Assembly (NCBI RefSeq): GCF_900103645.1
Contig: NZ_FNHP01000003.1
Location: 124,001 to 188,000, forward strand
Length of the DNA: 64,000 bases
Reading direction: 5' to 3'
Source of the DNA: Oryzisolibacter propanilivorax
GTDB lineage: Bacteria > Pseudomonadota > Gammaproteobacteria > Burkholderiales > Burkholderiaceae_C
Part shown: positions 20,191-29,047 of the stretch, one piece after another
Layout: every line of letters begins with the position of its first letter
Numbering within the stretch: the first letter of the stretch is position 1
Notes under the pieces: generated by a model
Seen by the model: only the letters and a program-made list of their open reading frames with translations
The model's database searches: none
Told to the model about the DNA's origin: nothing
Program-made: the position numbers and the translations under genes

Positions 20191-21099
20191 TCATTCGAGG
20201 TTTTGCACCTGCTCGCGCATTTGCTCGATCAGCACCTTCATGTCCACGCCGATGCGCGTGAGCTCCATGGTCGCCGACTTCGAGCCGAGGGTATTGGCCT
20301 CGCGGTGCAGCTCCTGGATCAGGAAGTCCAGGCGCTTGCCGACCTCGCCGCCCTGGTCCAGCAGCCGCGCGATTTCTTCCACGTGTGCCGCCAGTCGCGT
20401 CAGCTCCTCGGCCACGTCGATGCGGATGGCGAACGCCGTGGCCTCGCTCAGGGCGCGCTCCTGCGCGGCCTCGGGCACGGCCGCGCCCTCGGCCAGCTGC
20501 ATCGCCTCGCGCCAGCGTTCCATGAAGCGCTGGCGCTGCTGCTCGACCAGCGCCGGGATCAGCGGCGCGGCCTGCTGCGCCAGGGTGCGTAGGCCCTGCA
20601 GCCGCTCGTGCAGCGTGGCCACCAGGCGCGCGCCCTCGCGCTCGCGCGCGGCGCGCAGCTCCTGCAGCGCCTGGCGCGCCAGCTCCAGCAGCTGCGGGCC
20701 CAGGTCCTGCTGCTGCGCGCTGCCACTGGCGGCCAGGCGCAGCGCATCGGCCACCGACAGCGGCGCCGCCTGCGGCAGATGGACACGCACCGCGTCCTGC
20801 ACCTGCGCCAGGCGCTGCAGCAGCGCCTCGGGCGGCTGCGCCAGGCCGGCGCCATCGGCCTGATCGACATAGGCGCGCAGCTCGACCTTGCCGCGCTTCA
20901 AGCCGGCGGTGAGCAGGGCGCGCAGCGCCGGCTCATGCGCGCGCAGCTCGTCGGACAGGCGCAGGGTGAGGTCCAGGAAACGGCTGTTGACCGAGCGCAG
21001 TTCCAGGCCCAGCCGGCGCGCGCCGGTGGGGGCCGCGGCCATGGCGCCAGGCACCTCGCACTGGGCGCTGGCGTAGCCGGTCATGCTGTAGACTGCCAT
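20191..21099 (-). CDS. yicC: YicC family protein (YicC/YloC endoribonuclease family)
   Basis: A 302-aa protein of the YicC family, members of which are ribonucleases that influence sRNA decay. The N-terminal MTGYA motif, SVNSRFLDLTLRLSDELR and the C-terminal GGEVGKRLDFLIQELHREAN and TLGSKS segments are all diagnostic. I chose the ATG at 21099 (MAVYSMTGYA). It is upstream of gmk, a common pairing, and divergent from the kinase gene at 21183. Confidence 0.92.
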   Translation of the reverse strand: MAVYSMTGYASAQCEVPGAMAAAPTGARRLGLELRSVNSRFLDLTLRLSDELRAHEPALRALLTAGLKRGKVELRAYVDQADGAGLAQPPEALLQRLAQVQDAVRVHLPQAAPLSVADALRLAASGSAQQQDLGPQLLELARQALQELRAAREREGARLVATLHERLQGLRTLAQQAAPLIPALVEQQRQRFMERWREAMQLAEGAAVPEAAQERALSEATAFAIRIDVAEELTRLAAHVEEIARLLDQGGEVGKRLDFLIQELHREANTLGSKSATMELTRIGVDMKVLIEQMREQVQNLE

Positions 21100-21182
21100 G
21101 GGACTTTTTATTGGGTGGTGGCTGGTGAACCGGCGATTATCCGGCGTTTGCGCCGCCGCCTCGTGTTCATCGCTCCAGCCCC

Positions 21183-22199
21183 ATGTCAAAAGCCAAACCC
21201 GCTCCCCTGCCCCCCGGCACCCTCATCGGTGGCTACCGCGTGGCGCGCAGGCTGGCCGCCGGCGGTTTCGGCGTCGTCTATCTGGCGCTGGACAGCGAAG
21301 GCCAGCAGGTGGCCATCAAGGAATACATCCCGGCCTCGCTGGCCACGCGCGAAGCCGGCGAGCTGCTGCCCAGGGTGCCGCCCGAAAAGCTCTCGCTGTA
21401 CCGTCTGGGCCTCAAGAGCTTCTTCGAGGAAGGCCGCTCGCTGGCGCAGATCTCGCACGCCTCGGTGGTCAGCGTGCTGAACTTCTTCCGCGAGAACGAG
21501 ACCGTGTACATGGTGATGAACTACCTGGAGGGCGCCACCCTGCAGGACTTCATCGTCACCGCGCGCGACCAGAAGGCGCAGAAGGTGTTCCGCGAGTCCA
21601 CCATCCGCTCGCTGTTCGACGAGGTGCTGCGCGGTCTGCGCATCGTGCACCAGCACAAGATGCTGCACCTGGACATCAAGCCGGCCAACGTCTTCATCAC
21701 CGACGACGACAAGGCCGTGCTCATCGACTTCGGCGCCGCGCGCGAGGTGCTGTCCAAGGAGGGCAACTTCATCCGCCCGATGTACACCCCCGGCTTCGCC
21801 GCGCCCGAGATGTACCGCCGCGACGGGCAGCTTGGCCCGTGGACCGATATCTACGCCATCGGCGCCTGCATCTACGCCTGCATGCAGGGCTTTCCGCCAC
21901 CCGAGGCGCCGCAGCGCCAGGAAAAGGACCGCCTGACCGGCGCCCTGGCCAAGCTGCGCGGCATCTACTCGGACAACCTGATCGAGATCGTCGAGTGGTG
22001 CATGGCGCTGGACCCGCTGACGCGCCCGCAGTCGGTGTTCGCGCTGCAAAAGGAGCTCTCGCGCGAGGGCGAGCGCCGCTACACCCAGCTGAGCCTGGCC
22101 GAGAAGATGCGCCTACAGCTCGACACCCTGGTGTCCGACACGAGGAAAAGCCTGCACAAGGCCAGCGAGGCCACGGGCGTCGTCGGACGGCCCAAATGA
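21183..22199 (+). CDS. Serine/threonine protein kinase (Hanks type)
   Basis: A 338-aa soluble protein kinase. The glycine loop AAGGFGVVYLA, catalytic lysine K46 (VAIKEY), catalytic loop HLDIKPANV (D164, K166, N169), DFG at 182-184 and APE-like AAPEMY are all intact, so it should be active. No transmembrane or sensor domain follows the kinase fold; the last 60 residues look like a hydrophilic tail. The stop overlaps the next gene's start (ATGA), pairing it with a PP2C phosphatase. Targets are unknown. Confidence 0.9.
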   Translation: MSKAKPAPLPPGTLIGGYRVARRLAAGGFGVVYLALDSEGQQVAIKEYIPASLATREAGELLPRVPPEKLSLYRLGLKSFFEEGRSLAQISHASVVSVLNFFRENETVYMVMNYLEGATLQDFIVTARDQKAQKVFRESTIRSLFDEVLRGLRIVHQHKMLHLDIKPANVFITDDDKAVLIDFGAAREVLSKEGNFIRPMYTPGFAAPEMYRRDGQLGPWTDIYAIGACIYACMQGFPPPEAPQRQEKDRLTGALAKLRGIYSDNLIEIVEWCMALDPLTRPQSVFALQKELSREGERRYTQLSLAEKMRLQLDTLVSDTRKSLHKASEATGVVGRPK

Positions 22200-23092
22200 A
22201 GTTCTCCGTCTTCCAGATCAGCCGCCGCGGCGGGCGCGAGAAGAATGAGGACCGCATGGGCTATTGCTACACGCGCCAGGCCTGCCTGTTTGTGCTGGCC
22301 GACGGCATGGGCGGGCATCCGCAGGGCGAGGTGGCCGCGCAGATCGCCATCCAGGGCGTATCCAGCCTGTTCCAGGCCCAGGCCCGGCCGGCGCTGGCCA
22401 GCGTCGAGGATTTCCTGCCCGCCGCGCTGCAGGCGGCGCACGAGCAGATCCTGCGCTACAGCGCCCAGCACGCCCTGCTGGACGCGCCGCGCACCACCCT
22501 GGTCATCGCCGTGGTGCAGGACGGCTGCGCGCGCTGGGTGCACTGCGGCGATTCGCGCCTGTACCTGGTGCGTGGCGGCGAGGTGCTGCAGCGCACGCGC
22601 GACCATTCCTACCTGGAGCTGCGCAACGCCGCCATTCCCGGCATCGAGCACGTAAACCGCAACGTGCTGTTCACCTGCCTGGGCTCTCCCGCCAAGCCGC
22701 TGTTCGACATCTCGGCGCCCGTGCCGCTGCAGCAGGGCGACCGGCTGCTGCTGTGCTCGGACGGACTGTGGAGCGCGCTGGACGAGGCCACCATCGCCCG
22801 CCAGCTGTCGCACCTGCCGGTATCGCAGGCAGTGCCCGAGCTGGTCGAGGACGCGCTGCGCCGCGCCGGCGCCGCCAGCGACAACGTCACCGCCGTGGCC
22901 ATGGAATGGGAGACGCCCGACGCCTTCCAGTCGACCCAGGGCATCTCCACCGAGGATTTCGGTGTCGAACATTTCGCCTCCACCATCCAGCACGAGCCGC
23001 TGGACGGCTGGGCCGACGACCTGGACGACGCCGCCATCGAGCGCTCGATCGCCGAGATCAATGCGGCCATCCGGCGGTCCGCGAAGAAATGA
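22196..23092 (+). CDS. PP2C-family serine/threonine phosphatase
   Basis: A 298-aa metal-dependent phosphatase. PP2C motifs are intact: NED (residues 17-19), VLADGMGGH (D36), VHCGDSRLYL, LLLCSDGLW and ASDNVTAVA. A C-terminal extension of about 60 acidic residues follows the catalytic core. The 4-base overlap with the upstream kinase implies that it dephosphorylates the kinase or its targets. A stub of a CCCCCTGAG repeat starts 8 bases after the stop. Confidence 0.9.
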   Translation: MKFSVFQISRRGGREKNEDRMGYCYTRQACLFVLADGMGGHPQGEVAAQIAIQGVSSLFQAQARPALASVEDFLPAALQAAHEQILRYSAQHALLDAPRTTLVIAVVQDGCARWVHCGDSRLYLVRGGEVLQRTRDHSYLELRNAAIPGIEHVNRNVLFTCLGSPAKPLFDISAPVPLQQGDRLLLCSDGLWSALDEATIARQLSHLPVSQAVPELVEDALRRAGAASDNVTAVAMEWETPDAFQSTQGISTEDFGVEHFASTIQHEPLDGWADDLDDAAIERSIAEINAAIRRSAKK

Positions 23093-23099
23093 TGGACCT

Positions 23100-23120
23100 C
23101 CCCCTGAGGCGCCGTGCGCC
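23100..23120 (+). repeat. CR2 repeat remnant (CCCCCTGAG head)
   Basis: CCCCCTGAGGCGCCGTGCGC matches the head of the two longer CR2 copies at 44829 and 48815. It lies in the sense orientation 8 bases after the phosphatase stop. The later part of the repeat is not recognisable. Confidence 0.4.
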
Positions 23121-23250
23121 CGAGGCGGAACGCTGCCATGTCCCCGAAGCGCTGCGCCGCATGGCGGCTGCAGGCGCAGCGGCGGCTGATTGAAGGCGCA
23201 CCTGGATGAGCACGATGTCGCCACGTCTGCGGCTTGAAAGGATTTCTGGA

Positions 23251-23979
23251 ATGACATGGGAACGCAGCGGCCAGCGCGCCGCCCACCAGTTGCGCCCGGT
23301 GCGCCTGACGCGCGGCTACACCCTGCACGCCGAGGGCTCGGTGCTGGTCGAGTTCGGCCAGACGCGGGTGCTGTGCACGGCCTCGGTCGAGGAAAAAGTG
23401 CCGCCGCACCGGCGCGGCAGCGGCGGCGGCTGGGTGACGGCCGAATACGGCATGCTGCCGCGCGCCACGCACCGGCGCAGCGACCGCGAGGCCGCGCGCG
23501 GCAAGCAAAGCGGGCGCACGCAGGAAATCCAGCGCCTGATCGGGCGCAGCCTGCGCGCGGTGTTCGACCTGCAGGCGCTGGGGGAGCGCACCATCCACCT
23601 GGACTGCGACGTGCTGCAGGCCGACGGCGGCACGCGCACCGCGGCCATCACCGGCGCCTGGGTGGCGGCGCACGACGCCGTCACCCACCTGCAGACGACA
23701 GGCAAGCTGACCGTCTCGCCGTTGACCGGCGCGGTGGCGGCGGTGTCGGTGGGCATGGTGCAGGGCACGCCGCTGCTGGACCTGGACTACGCCGAGGACG
23801 TGCAATGCGACACCGACATGAATGTGGTGATGACCGGCGCCGGACACTACGTCGAGGTGCAGGGCACAGCCGAAGGGGCGGCGTTCTCGCGCCGCGAGCT
23901 GGACGCGCTGCTGGCGCTGGCCGAGGGCGGCATCGCCGAGCTGATCGCGCTGCAGCGCCTCGCGCTATCAACAACATAG
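23251..23979 (+). CDS. rph: Ribonuclease PH
   Basis: Phosphorolytic 3'-5' exonuclease that trims tRNA 3' ends (242 aa). The hallmark stretch from [18 protein letters not shown] to the [20 protein letters not shown] segment is intact, as is [20 protein letters not shown] chose the ATG at 23251 with AGGA upstream. The last codons (LSTT and the TAG) fall inside a CR1 repeat, so the C-terminal residues are repeat-derived. Confidence 0.95.
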   Translation: MTWERSGQRAAHQLRPVRLTRGYTLHAEGSVLVEFGQTRVLCTASVEEKVPPHRRGSGGGWVTAEYGMLPRATHRRSDREAARGKQSGRTQEIQRLIGRSLRAVFDLQALGERTIHLDCDVLQADGGTRTAAITGAWVAAHDAVTHLQTTGKLTVSPLTGAVAAVSVGMVQGTPLLDLDYAEDVQCDTDMNVVMTGAGHYVEVQGTAEGAAFSRRELDALLALAEGGIAELIALQRLALSTT

Positions 23980-24018
23980 CTGAAGGCCCTTTCTTTATAA
24001 GGGCTCGAGGTATTTTTT
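23964..24018 (+). repeat. CR1 repeat, copy C (overlaps rph stop)
   Basis: GCTATC and ATAGCTG boxes, then stem GCCCTT (23986) / AAGGGC (23999), then GAGG and TTTTTT. The repeat starts 13 bases inside rph and provides its TAG. The T-run after the hairpin could also make it a terminator. Confidence 0.85.
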
Positions 24019-24042
24019 ATTCAAAAAATCAGTTTTTCTCCC

Positions 24043-24642
24043 ATGCAACTGGTCTTGGCCTCCAACAACCGCGGCAAGCTCGCCGAACTGCAGCAGATGT
24101 TCGCCCCGCTGGGTGTGCAGCTCATCGCCCAGGGTGAGCTGGGCGTGGGCGAGGCCGAGGAGCCGTTCGACACCTTCGTCGAGAACGCGCTGGCCAAAGC
24201 GCGCTTCGCCGCCGCCCACACCGGCCTGCCGGCGCTGGCCGACGACGCCGGCCTGTGCGTGCATGCCTTCGGCGGCCAGCCCGGTGTGCAGACTGCCCAC
24301 TACGCCACGCGCTTCGGCTACGACAAGGGCGACGCCAACAACGTGCGTGCGCTGCTCGAGCAGATGCAGGGCGTCGATGACCGGCGTGCCGCCATGGTCA
24401 GCACTCTGGTGGCGGTGCGCAGCCCGGGCGACCCCGAGCCGCTGATCGCTGTGGGCCGCGTGGCCGGCGAGATCGCGCGCGCGCCACGCGGCGACGGCGG
24501 CTTCGGCTTTGACCCGGTGATGCTGCTGCCCGAGCTCGGCCGCACTTTTGCCGAGCTGCCCGCCGAGGAGAAGAACGCCCTGAGCCATCGCGGCCGCGCC
24601 TCGCGCCAGATGCTGGAGCTGATGCGCGAGCGCTGGCTCTGA
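24043..24642 (+). CDS. rdgB: XTP/dITP diphosphatase (non-canonical purine NTP pyrophosphatase)
   Basis: Cleans the nucleotide pool by hydrolysing dITP/XTP (199 aa). The N-terminal LVLASNNRGKLAEL, the DDAGLCVHAFGGQPGV catalytic region, GFGFDPVM and the C-terminal LSHRGRASRQM are the family signatures. It follows rph and precedes hemW in one direction, a frequent order in Burkholderiales. CR1 copies flank it on both sides. Confidence 0.95.
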   Translation: MQLVLASNNRGKLAELQQMFAPLGVQLIAQGELGVGEAEEPFDTFVENALAKARFAAAHTGLPALADDAGLCVHAFGGQPGVQTAHYATRFGYDKGDANNVRALLEQMQGVDDRRAAMVSTLVAVRSPGDPEPLIAVGRVAGEIARAPRGDGGFGFDPVMLLPELGRTFAELPAEEKNALSHRGRASRQMLELMRERWL

Positions 24643-24644
24643 CC

Positions 24645-24696
24645 ATCAAAAAAGTGAGCTGCAAGCCCATATGAAACATGGGCTGGAGCCCGAAAA
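24645..24696 (+). repeat. CR1 repeat, copy D (3' of rdgB)
   Basis: Starts 2 bases after the rdg[21 protein letters not shown], stem AGCCCAT (24664) / ATGGGCT (24678), then GGAGCCCGAAAA. The stem differs from the GCCCTT type by a compensated T-A to A-T change. Confidence 0.85.
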
Positions 24697-24720
24697 CACC
24701 CCCAATCTCCCAACGGCCGC

Positions 24721-25965
24721 ATGCCTGCCCTGCCCCCGATCCATCCCGCGCCCGAGGCCGCCGCACCGGCGCGCGACGCGCTGCACTACCTGCGCCCCGG
24801 CCTGCTGCAGCTGACCAGCCTGCCGCCGCTGTCGCTGTACGTGCACATCCCGTGGTGCCTGCGCAAGTGCCCGTACTGCGACTTCAATTCGCACGAGGCG
24901 CGCGGCGGTGTCGAGCAGCTGCCGCACGCGCGCTACCTGGACGCGCTGGTGGCCGACCTGGAGGCGGCGCTGCCCCTGATCTGGGGCCGCACCGTGCACA
25001 GCGTCTTCATCGGCGGCGGCACGCCCAGCCTGCTGCCGCCCGAGGACGTCGACCGGCTGCTGGCCGCCCTGCGCGCGCGCCTGCCGCTGGAGCCGGGCTG
25101 CGAGATCACGCTGGAGGCCAACCCCGGCACTTTCGAGCGCGAGCGCTTTGCCGCCTACCGCAGCGCCGGCGTCACCCGCCTGTCTATCGGCGTGCAGAGC
25201 TTCAACGACACGCACCTGGCCGCGCTGGGCCGCGTGCACGACCGCGCCCAGGCGCTGGCCGCGGTGCAGGAGGCGGCCGGCGCCTTCGACACCTTCAACC
25301 TGGACCTGATGTACGCCCTGCCCGGCCAGACGCTGGCGCAGCTGCGCCAGGACGTGGCCACGGCGCTGGCGTTCGCACCGCCGCACCTGTCGGTGTACCA
25401 CCTGACGATCGAGCCCAACACCTTCTTCGCCAAGCACCCGCCCGCCGGGCTGCCCGAGGACGACGACGCCTACGCCATGCTGGACGCGATCACCGAGGCC
25501 ACCGCCGGCGCCGGCATGCAGCGCTACGAAGTCTCGGCCTACGCCCGTCCCGGCCACGCCTGCGTGCACAACCGCAACTACTGGCAGTTCGGCGACTATC
25601 TGGGCATCGGCGCCGGCGCGCACAGCAAGCTCAGCTTCGCGCACCGCATCGTGCGCCAGGTGCGCTTTCGCGACCCGCAGCGCTACATGGCGCAGGCCCT
25701 GGCCGGCCAGGCCATCGCCCAGGACGAGGATGTGCGTCGCGCCGACCTGCCGTTCGAGTTCATGCTGAACGCGCTGCGCCTGAAGGAAGGCTTCGCGCTG
25801 GCCGACTTCAGCGCGCGCACCGGCCTGGCCGTCACCGCCATCGCGCGCGGCTTGCAGCAGGCCGAGGCGCAGGGGTTGATCGAGCGCGACATGGAACAGG
25901 TGCGCCCGACGGAGCGCGGCTTCGACTTCCTGAGCGACCTGCAGGCGCTGTTCCTGCCCGACTGA
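24721..25965 (+). CDS. hemW: Radical SAM heme chaperone HemW
   Basis: Radical SAM protein (414 aa) that binds heme and is thought to deliver it to respiratory enzymes. The cluster motif is HIPWCLRKCPYCDFN (CxxxCxxC). It lacks the extra cysteine after the motif that marks the coproporphyrinogen oxidase HemN. SAM-binding FIGGGTPSLL and the GVQSFND region follow, and a C-terminal HemN-like domain ends in LQALFLPD. The start ATG is 24721, 78 bases after rdgB. Confidence 0.93.
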   Translation: MPALPPIHPAPEAAAPARDALHYLRPGLLQLTSLPPLSLYVHIPWCLRKCPYCDFNSHEARGGVEQLPHARYLDALVADLEAALPLIWGRTVHSVFIGGGTPSLLPPEDVDRLLAALRARLPLEPGCEITLEANPGTFERERFAAYRSAGVTRLSIGVQSFNDTHLAALGRVHDRAQALAAVQEAAGAFDTFNLDLMYALPGQTLAQLRQDVATALAFAPPHLSVYHLTIEPNTFFAKHPPAGLPEDDDAYAMLDAITEATAGAGMQRYEVSAYARPGHACVHNRNYWQFGDYLGIGAGAHSKLSFAHRIVRQVRFRDPQRYMAQALAGQAIAQDEDVRRADLPFEFMLNALRLKEGFALADFSARTGLAVTAIARGLQQAEAQGLIERDMEQVRPTERGFDFLSDLQALFLPD

Positions 25966-26028
25966 TCCGGGCGGCGCCGCGCCAGGCCATGGCCGTCTGC
26001 ACGCCCTGGCCGGCGCCCGCGCGGCGCA

Positions 26029-26373
26029 TCAGCCGCAGCGCGCAGCGGTCACCTTGCCGCCGGCATCCAGCTGCAGGTTCAGACGCTCGGCGTTGAATTC
26101 CAGCGTTGCCGGCTGGTCCGGCCGCAGCGTGCGCGCCATGCGCGCGCCGGCACGCACGCGCGCCTGCTCGACCACCTTGGCGGTGGCGCTCTGGCCCACC
26201 GCCCACTGGGCCGCCTGGGCATTGCAGGTGCCGCCCTTGGGCGCCGTGCTGGCGCCGATCGGTGGCGGCGCGGCCGGCGCTGTGCTGCCACCCCCCGGCA
26301 GGCCGATCGACGAGCACCCGGCCAGCGCCACCAGCGCCGCGCCACCCATCAGCTGCATCCAACGCATACCCAT
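26029..26373 (-). CDS. I78-family peptidase inhibitor-like lipoprotein
   Basis: A 114-aa protein with a lipobox (ALAGC) after a hydrophobic stretch, then a Pro/Ala/Gly-rich linker. A C-terminal domain of about 68 residues begins GGTCNAQAAQWAVGQ and ends in the RLNLQLDAGGKVTAARCG segment. This pattern fits the I78 inhibitor fold with its conserved cysteine pair. It would sit on the inner face of the outer membrane or in the periplasm. The start could also be the ATG at 26382; AAGGA spacing favours 26373. It converges on hemW. Confidence 0.75.
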   Translation of the reverse strand: MGMRWMQLMGGAALVALAGCSSIGLPGGGSTAPAAPPPIGASTAPKGGTCNAQAAQWAVGQSATAKVVEQARVRAGARMARTLRPDQPATLEFNAERLNLQLDAGGKVTAARCG

Positions 26374-26494
26374 GTCTGACATCCTTTGCCTGGTTTGAAT
26401 CGAGAGGAAGAAAGAAAGAAGGCCAGCACCATAAGCGCGCAGCCGCGCCTGCGCAGTGACCAGCGGTAACCGGGCCAGGCTCCAGCGCCGCCGG

Positions 26495-27769
26495 TCAGTC
26501 GGCCTGCCGTGCGGCGGCCGCGGCGTCCAGCCCCAGCGCGCGCACCCGGGCCGCCGCGGCGTTGGCCTCGGCCGCCGAGGCGAAGGGGCCGACGCGCACA
26601 CGCTGCAGCCGGCGGCCATCGGCGGCCGTCACGGTGCGCAGCGTCGAGGGCAGGCTCTGCGCCAGCAGCCGCGCGTGCGCGCGGCGGGCGTTGGCGTCCT
26701 CGGCGAACAGGCCAACGTTGACGTACAGCCGGCGCGAATCGGACAGCGGCGCTTCCGGCGCAGCGGCCGGCGGCGCGCTGCGCCGGACCTTGGCGACCGG
26801 TCTGGCAGGCGCACTGGGCACAGGTGGGGTGCTTGCGACGCTGGCCGGCGGCGTGGATGGCGATCTGGTGGGCGCCGGCACGGCTGCCTCCGGTTCGCCA
26901 GTGGTGCTGGCGAGCGTGGAAACCACCGCCGGCGGCGTGGCCGGATCTTGTGCCACCGATGCTGGCGCGGTGCCAGGCTGCGCGGGCGCTGCGGCCGGCG
27001 ACTCGGGCGGCTGCGGTTCACTGGCTGCGGCGGCCGGCACCGGTGCGGACTGCGGTATCCGTGCGCTCTCGCCGCCAGAGGGGTCGGGCGCCTGCGCGCC
27101 GGGCGCCGCTTCGGGCGGCTGGGCGTCCGGCGCTGGCACGGAAATGTGAGCTGCCTGCTCCGCCACGGTCGGTTGCCGTGCCATGGCCTGCCCGGGCAGC
27201 GCCTGCCCTGCCGCCAGCCACCACAGCGCCATGGCCGACAACAGCGCGGCTGCGGCCAGCGCCAGCGCCACCGACGCCAGCCAGGGCAGCGACGGCGCGC
27301 GCCGCTCCAGCTGCATTAATGCCCCGCGGATGGTGGGCGCCGCAGCCACTGCAGCGCTGATGCGCTGGCGCAGCTGGCCGTGCAGCAGCGCATCGCCATA
27401 CAGCCCGGGCAGCGCGTACACCAGCAGCGCGCAGGCCAAGGCCAAGCCGGCCAGCACGGCGGTCGGCAGCGCACTGCCCAGCCGCACCAGCGCCGCCAGC
27501 CCCAGCCCCAGCGCCGTCACCCCGGCCAGGTACACCGCCAGCGGCACCCACAGGCGCCGAAACACCATCCAGCCCAGCGTGCACAGTGCGGCTGCCCAGT
27601 TCCAGCCCGGCAGCATGCGCTCGGTGGCATCGAAACGCTCGAAAGCCGCCAGATAGTGACCCGTGTTGATGCGCCCCAAAGCAGCGCGATACAGTGCCTC
27701 GCCCAGGTGCGCCGGCGCCGCCGGCGTGAGGGCGGCGTCGGGCACGGGGAGCAGGGGAACGGTGCTCAT
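26495..27769 (-). CDS. SPOR-domain membrane protein with DUF2628-like region
   Basis: A 424-aa protein. Residues about 15-50 (LGEALYRAALGRINTGHYLA) and the hydrophobic pairs near 60-145 resemble DUF2628-type membrane proteins. A further membrane helix sits near 170-195, followed by a Pro/Ala-rich linker of about 150 residues and a C-terminal SPOR-like domain (RLYVNVGLFAEDANARRAHA and RVRVGPFASAAEANAA). SPOR domains bind denuded septal peptidoglycan, so a division-site or envelope role is likely. I chose ATG 27769; an ATG three codons earlier is possible. Confidence 0.7.
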   Translation of the reverse strand: MSTVPLLPVPDAALTPAAPAHLGEALYRAALGRINTGHYLAAFERFDATERMLPGWNWAAALCTLGWMVFRRLWVPLAVYLAGVTALGLGLAALVRLGSALPTAVLAGLALACALLVYALPGLYGDALLHGQLRQRISAAVAAAPTIRGALMQLERRAPSLPWLASVALALAAAALLSAMALWWLAAGQALPGQAMARQPTVAEQAAHISVPAPDAQPPEAAPGAQAPDPSGGESARIPQSAPVPAAAASEPQPPESPAAAPAQPGTAPASVAQDPATPPAVVSTLASTTGEPEAAVPAPTRSPSTPPASVASTPPVPSAPARPVAKVRRSAPPAAAPEAPLSDSRRLYVNVGLFAEDANARRAHARLLAQSLPSTLRTVTAADGRRLQRVRVGPFASAAEANAAAARVRALGLDAAAAARQAD

Positions 27770-27876
27770 GCGGGGCATTCTGGCATGCAGTTTCCGGGGC
27801 GCGCCGGCGCTGTGGCGTGTCCGCCGCACACCGGCCGAGCGCCATGGGAAACGCCGCCCAGAGCCGCCACGCTGGC

Positions 27877-27911
27877 GAAAAACAAAAAGGCCAGTCCCGA
27901 AGAACTGGCCT
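27877..27911 (-). terminator. Rho-independent terminator after the CAT-anticodon tRNA
   Basis: Minus-strand stem AGGCCAGT/ACTGGCCT followed by TTTTGTTTTTC, 17 bases after the tRNA CCA end. It closes the hrcA-tRNA unit. Confidence 0.88.
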
Positions 27912-27927
27912 GAGTGCTTGGTCGACC

Positions 27928-28004
27928 TGGTAGGGCGTGCTGGGCTCGAACCAGCGACCAAGGGATTATGAGTCCCCTGCTCTGACCAACTGAGCTAACG
28001 CCCC
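27928..28004 (-). tRNA. tRNA with anticodon CAT, probably tRNA-Ile2 (lysidine type)
   Basis: A 77-nt tRNA with encoded CCA. The acceptor GGGGCGT pairs with ACGCCCT (first pair G-U). The anticodon loop is CTCATAA. The AGGGGACTCATAATCCCTT arm plus GGTCGCTGGTTC resemble the tRNA-Ile(CAU) class read by TilS more than elongator tRNA-Met. Automated tools may call it tRNA-Met. It lies 38 bases after hrcA on the same strand. Confidence 0.85.
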
Positions 28005-28042
28005 CGAGGTACCGCGCGAGCGGCGGGCGCCATTGTAGGGGC

Positions 28043-29047
28043 TCAGCGGCGGTGGCTCAGGGCGTTGGAGACCAGCTTGGAGGTGATGTCCACGATCTGG
28101 ATCATGCGGTCGTAGGCCATGCGCGTCGGCCCGATCACGCCCAGCGTGCCGACCACCTGGCCGTCCACCTCGTAGGGCGCGCTGACCACCGACAGCTCCT
28201 CGAACGGCACCACCTGGCTCTCGCCGCCGATGAAGATGCGTACGCCCTCGGCGCGGCTGGAGATGTCCAGCAGCCGCAGGATCTGCGTCTTCTGCTCGAA
28301 CAGCTCGAAGGCGCGGCGCAGGTGGTCCATGTCGCTGGAAAAGTCGCTCACCGACAGCAGGTTGCGCTCGCCGGAGAACACCACCTCCTCCTGCGACTGA
28401 CTCAGGGCCTCGGTGCCGGCGTTTACCGCCGCCTGCATCAAGGTGGCCACCTCGCCGCGCAGCTGCTCGACCTCGCCCTTCAGGCGTTCGCGCACTTGGT
28501 CCATGGCCAGGCCGGCGTAGTGCGTGTTCAGGAAGTTGGCTGCCTCGACCAGCTGCGACTGATCGTGGTCCACGTCGGTGAAGATGACGCGGTTCTGCAC
28601 GTCGCCGTCGGGCGAGACGATGATGACCAGCAGGCGCCGCTCGGACAGGCGCAGGAACTCGATGTGCCGGAACACCGAGGCCCGGCGCGGCGCCATGACC
28701 ACGCCGACGAACTGCGAGAGGCTGGACAGCAGGTGCGCGGCGTTGGCGATCACCTTCTGCGGCTGCTCGGGTACCAGCTGCAGCGTCGGCAGCTCGCCCT
28801 TTTGTACGGTGAGCATGGTGTCCACGAACAGCCGGTAGCCCTTGGCCGTGGGAATGCGCCCAGCCGAAGTGTGCGGGCTGGCGATCAGTCCCAGCTCCTC
28901 CAAGTCGGCCATGACGTTGCGGATGGTCGCCGGCGACAGGTCCAGCCCCGAGGCGCGCGACAGCGTGCGCGAGCCGATCGGCTGACCATCGGCGATGTAG
29001 CGCTCCACCAGCGCTTTGAGCAACACCTTGGCACGGTCATCCAGCAT
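28043..29047 (-). CDS. hrcA: Heat-inducible transcription repressor HrcA
   Basis: Represses chaperone genes by binding CIRCE operators (about 334 aa). The N-terminal winged helix includes [20 protein letters not shown] and [20 protein letters not shown]. The C-terminal GAF-like region ends in the [15 protein letters not shown] segment. The start is ATG 29047, with a GTG directly before it. The start region sits inside an inverted repeat (29046-29069) that is not CIRCE-like. Divergent from nadK with 32 bases between starts. Confidence 0.95.
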   Translation of the reverse strand: MLDDRAKVLLKALVERYIADGQPIGSRTLSRASGLDLSPATIRNVMADLEELGLIASPHTSAGRIPTAKGYRLFVDTMLTVQKGELPTLQLVPEQPQKVIANAAHLLSSLSQFVGVVMAPRRASVFRHIEFLRLSERRLLVIIVSPDGDVQNRVIFTDVDHDQSQLVEAANFLNTHYAGLAMDQVRERLKGEVEQLRGEVATLMQAAVNAGTEALSQSQEEVVFSGERNLLSVSDFSSDMDHLRRAFELFEQKTQILRLLDISSRAEGVRIFIGGESQVVPFEELSVVSAPYEVDGQVVGTLGVIGPTRMAYDRMIQIVDITSKLVSNALSHRR

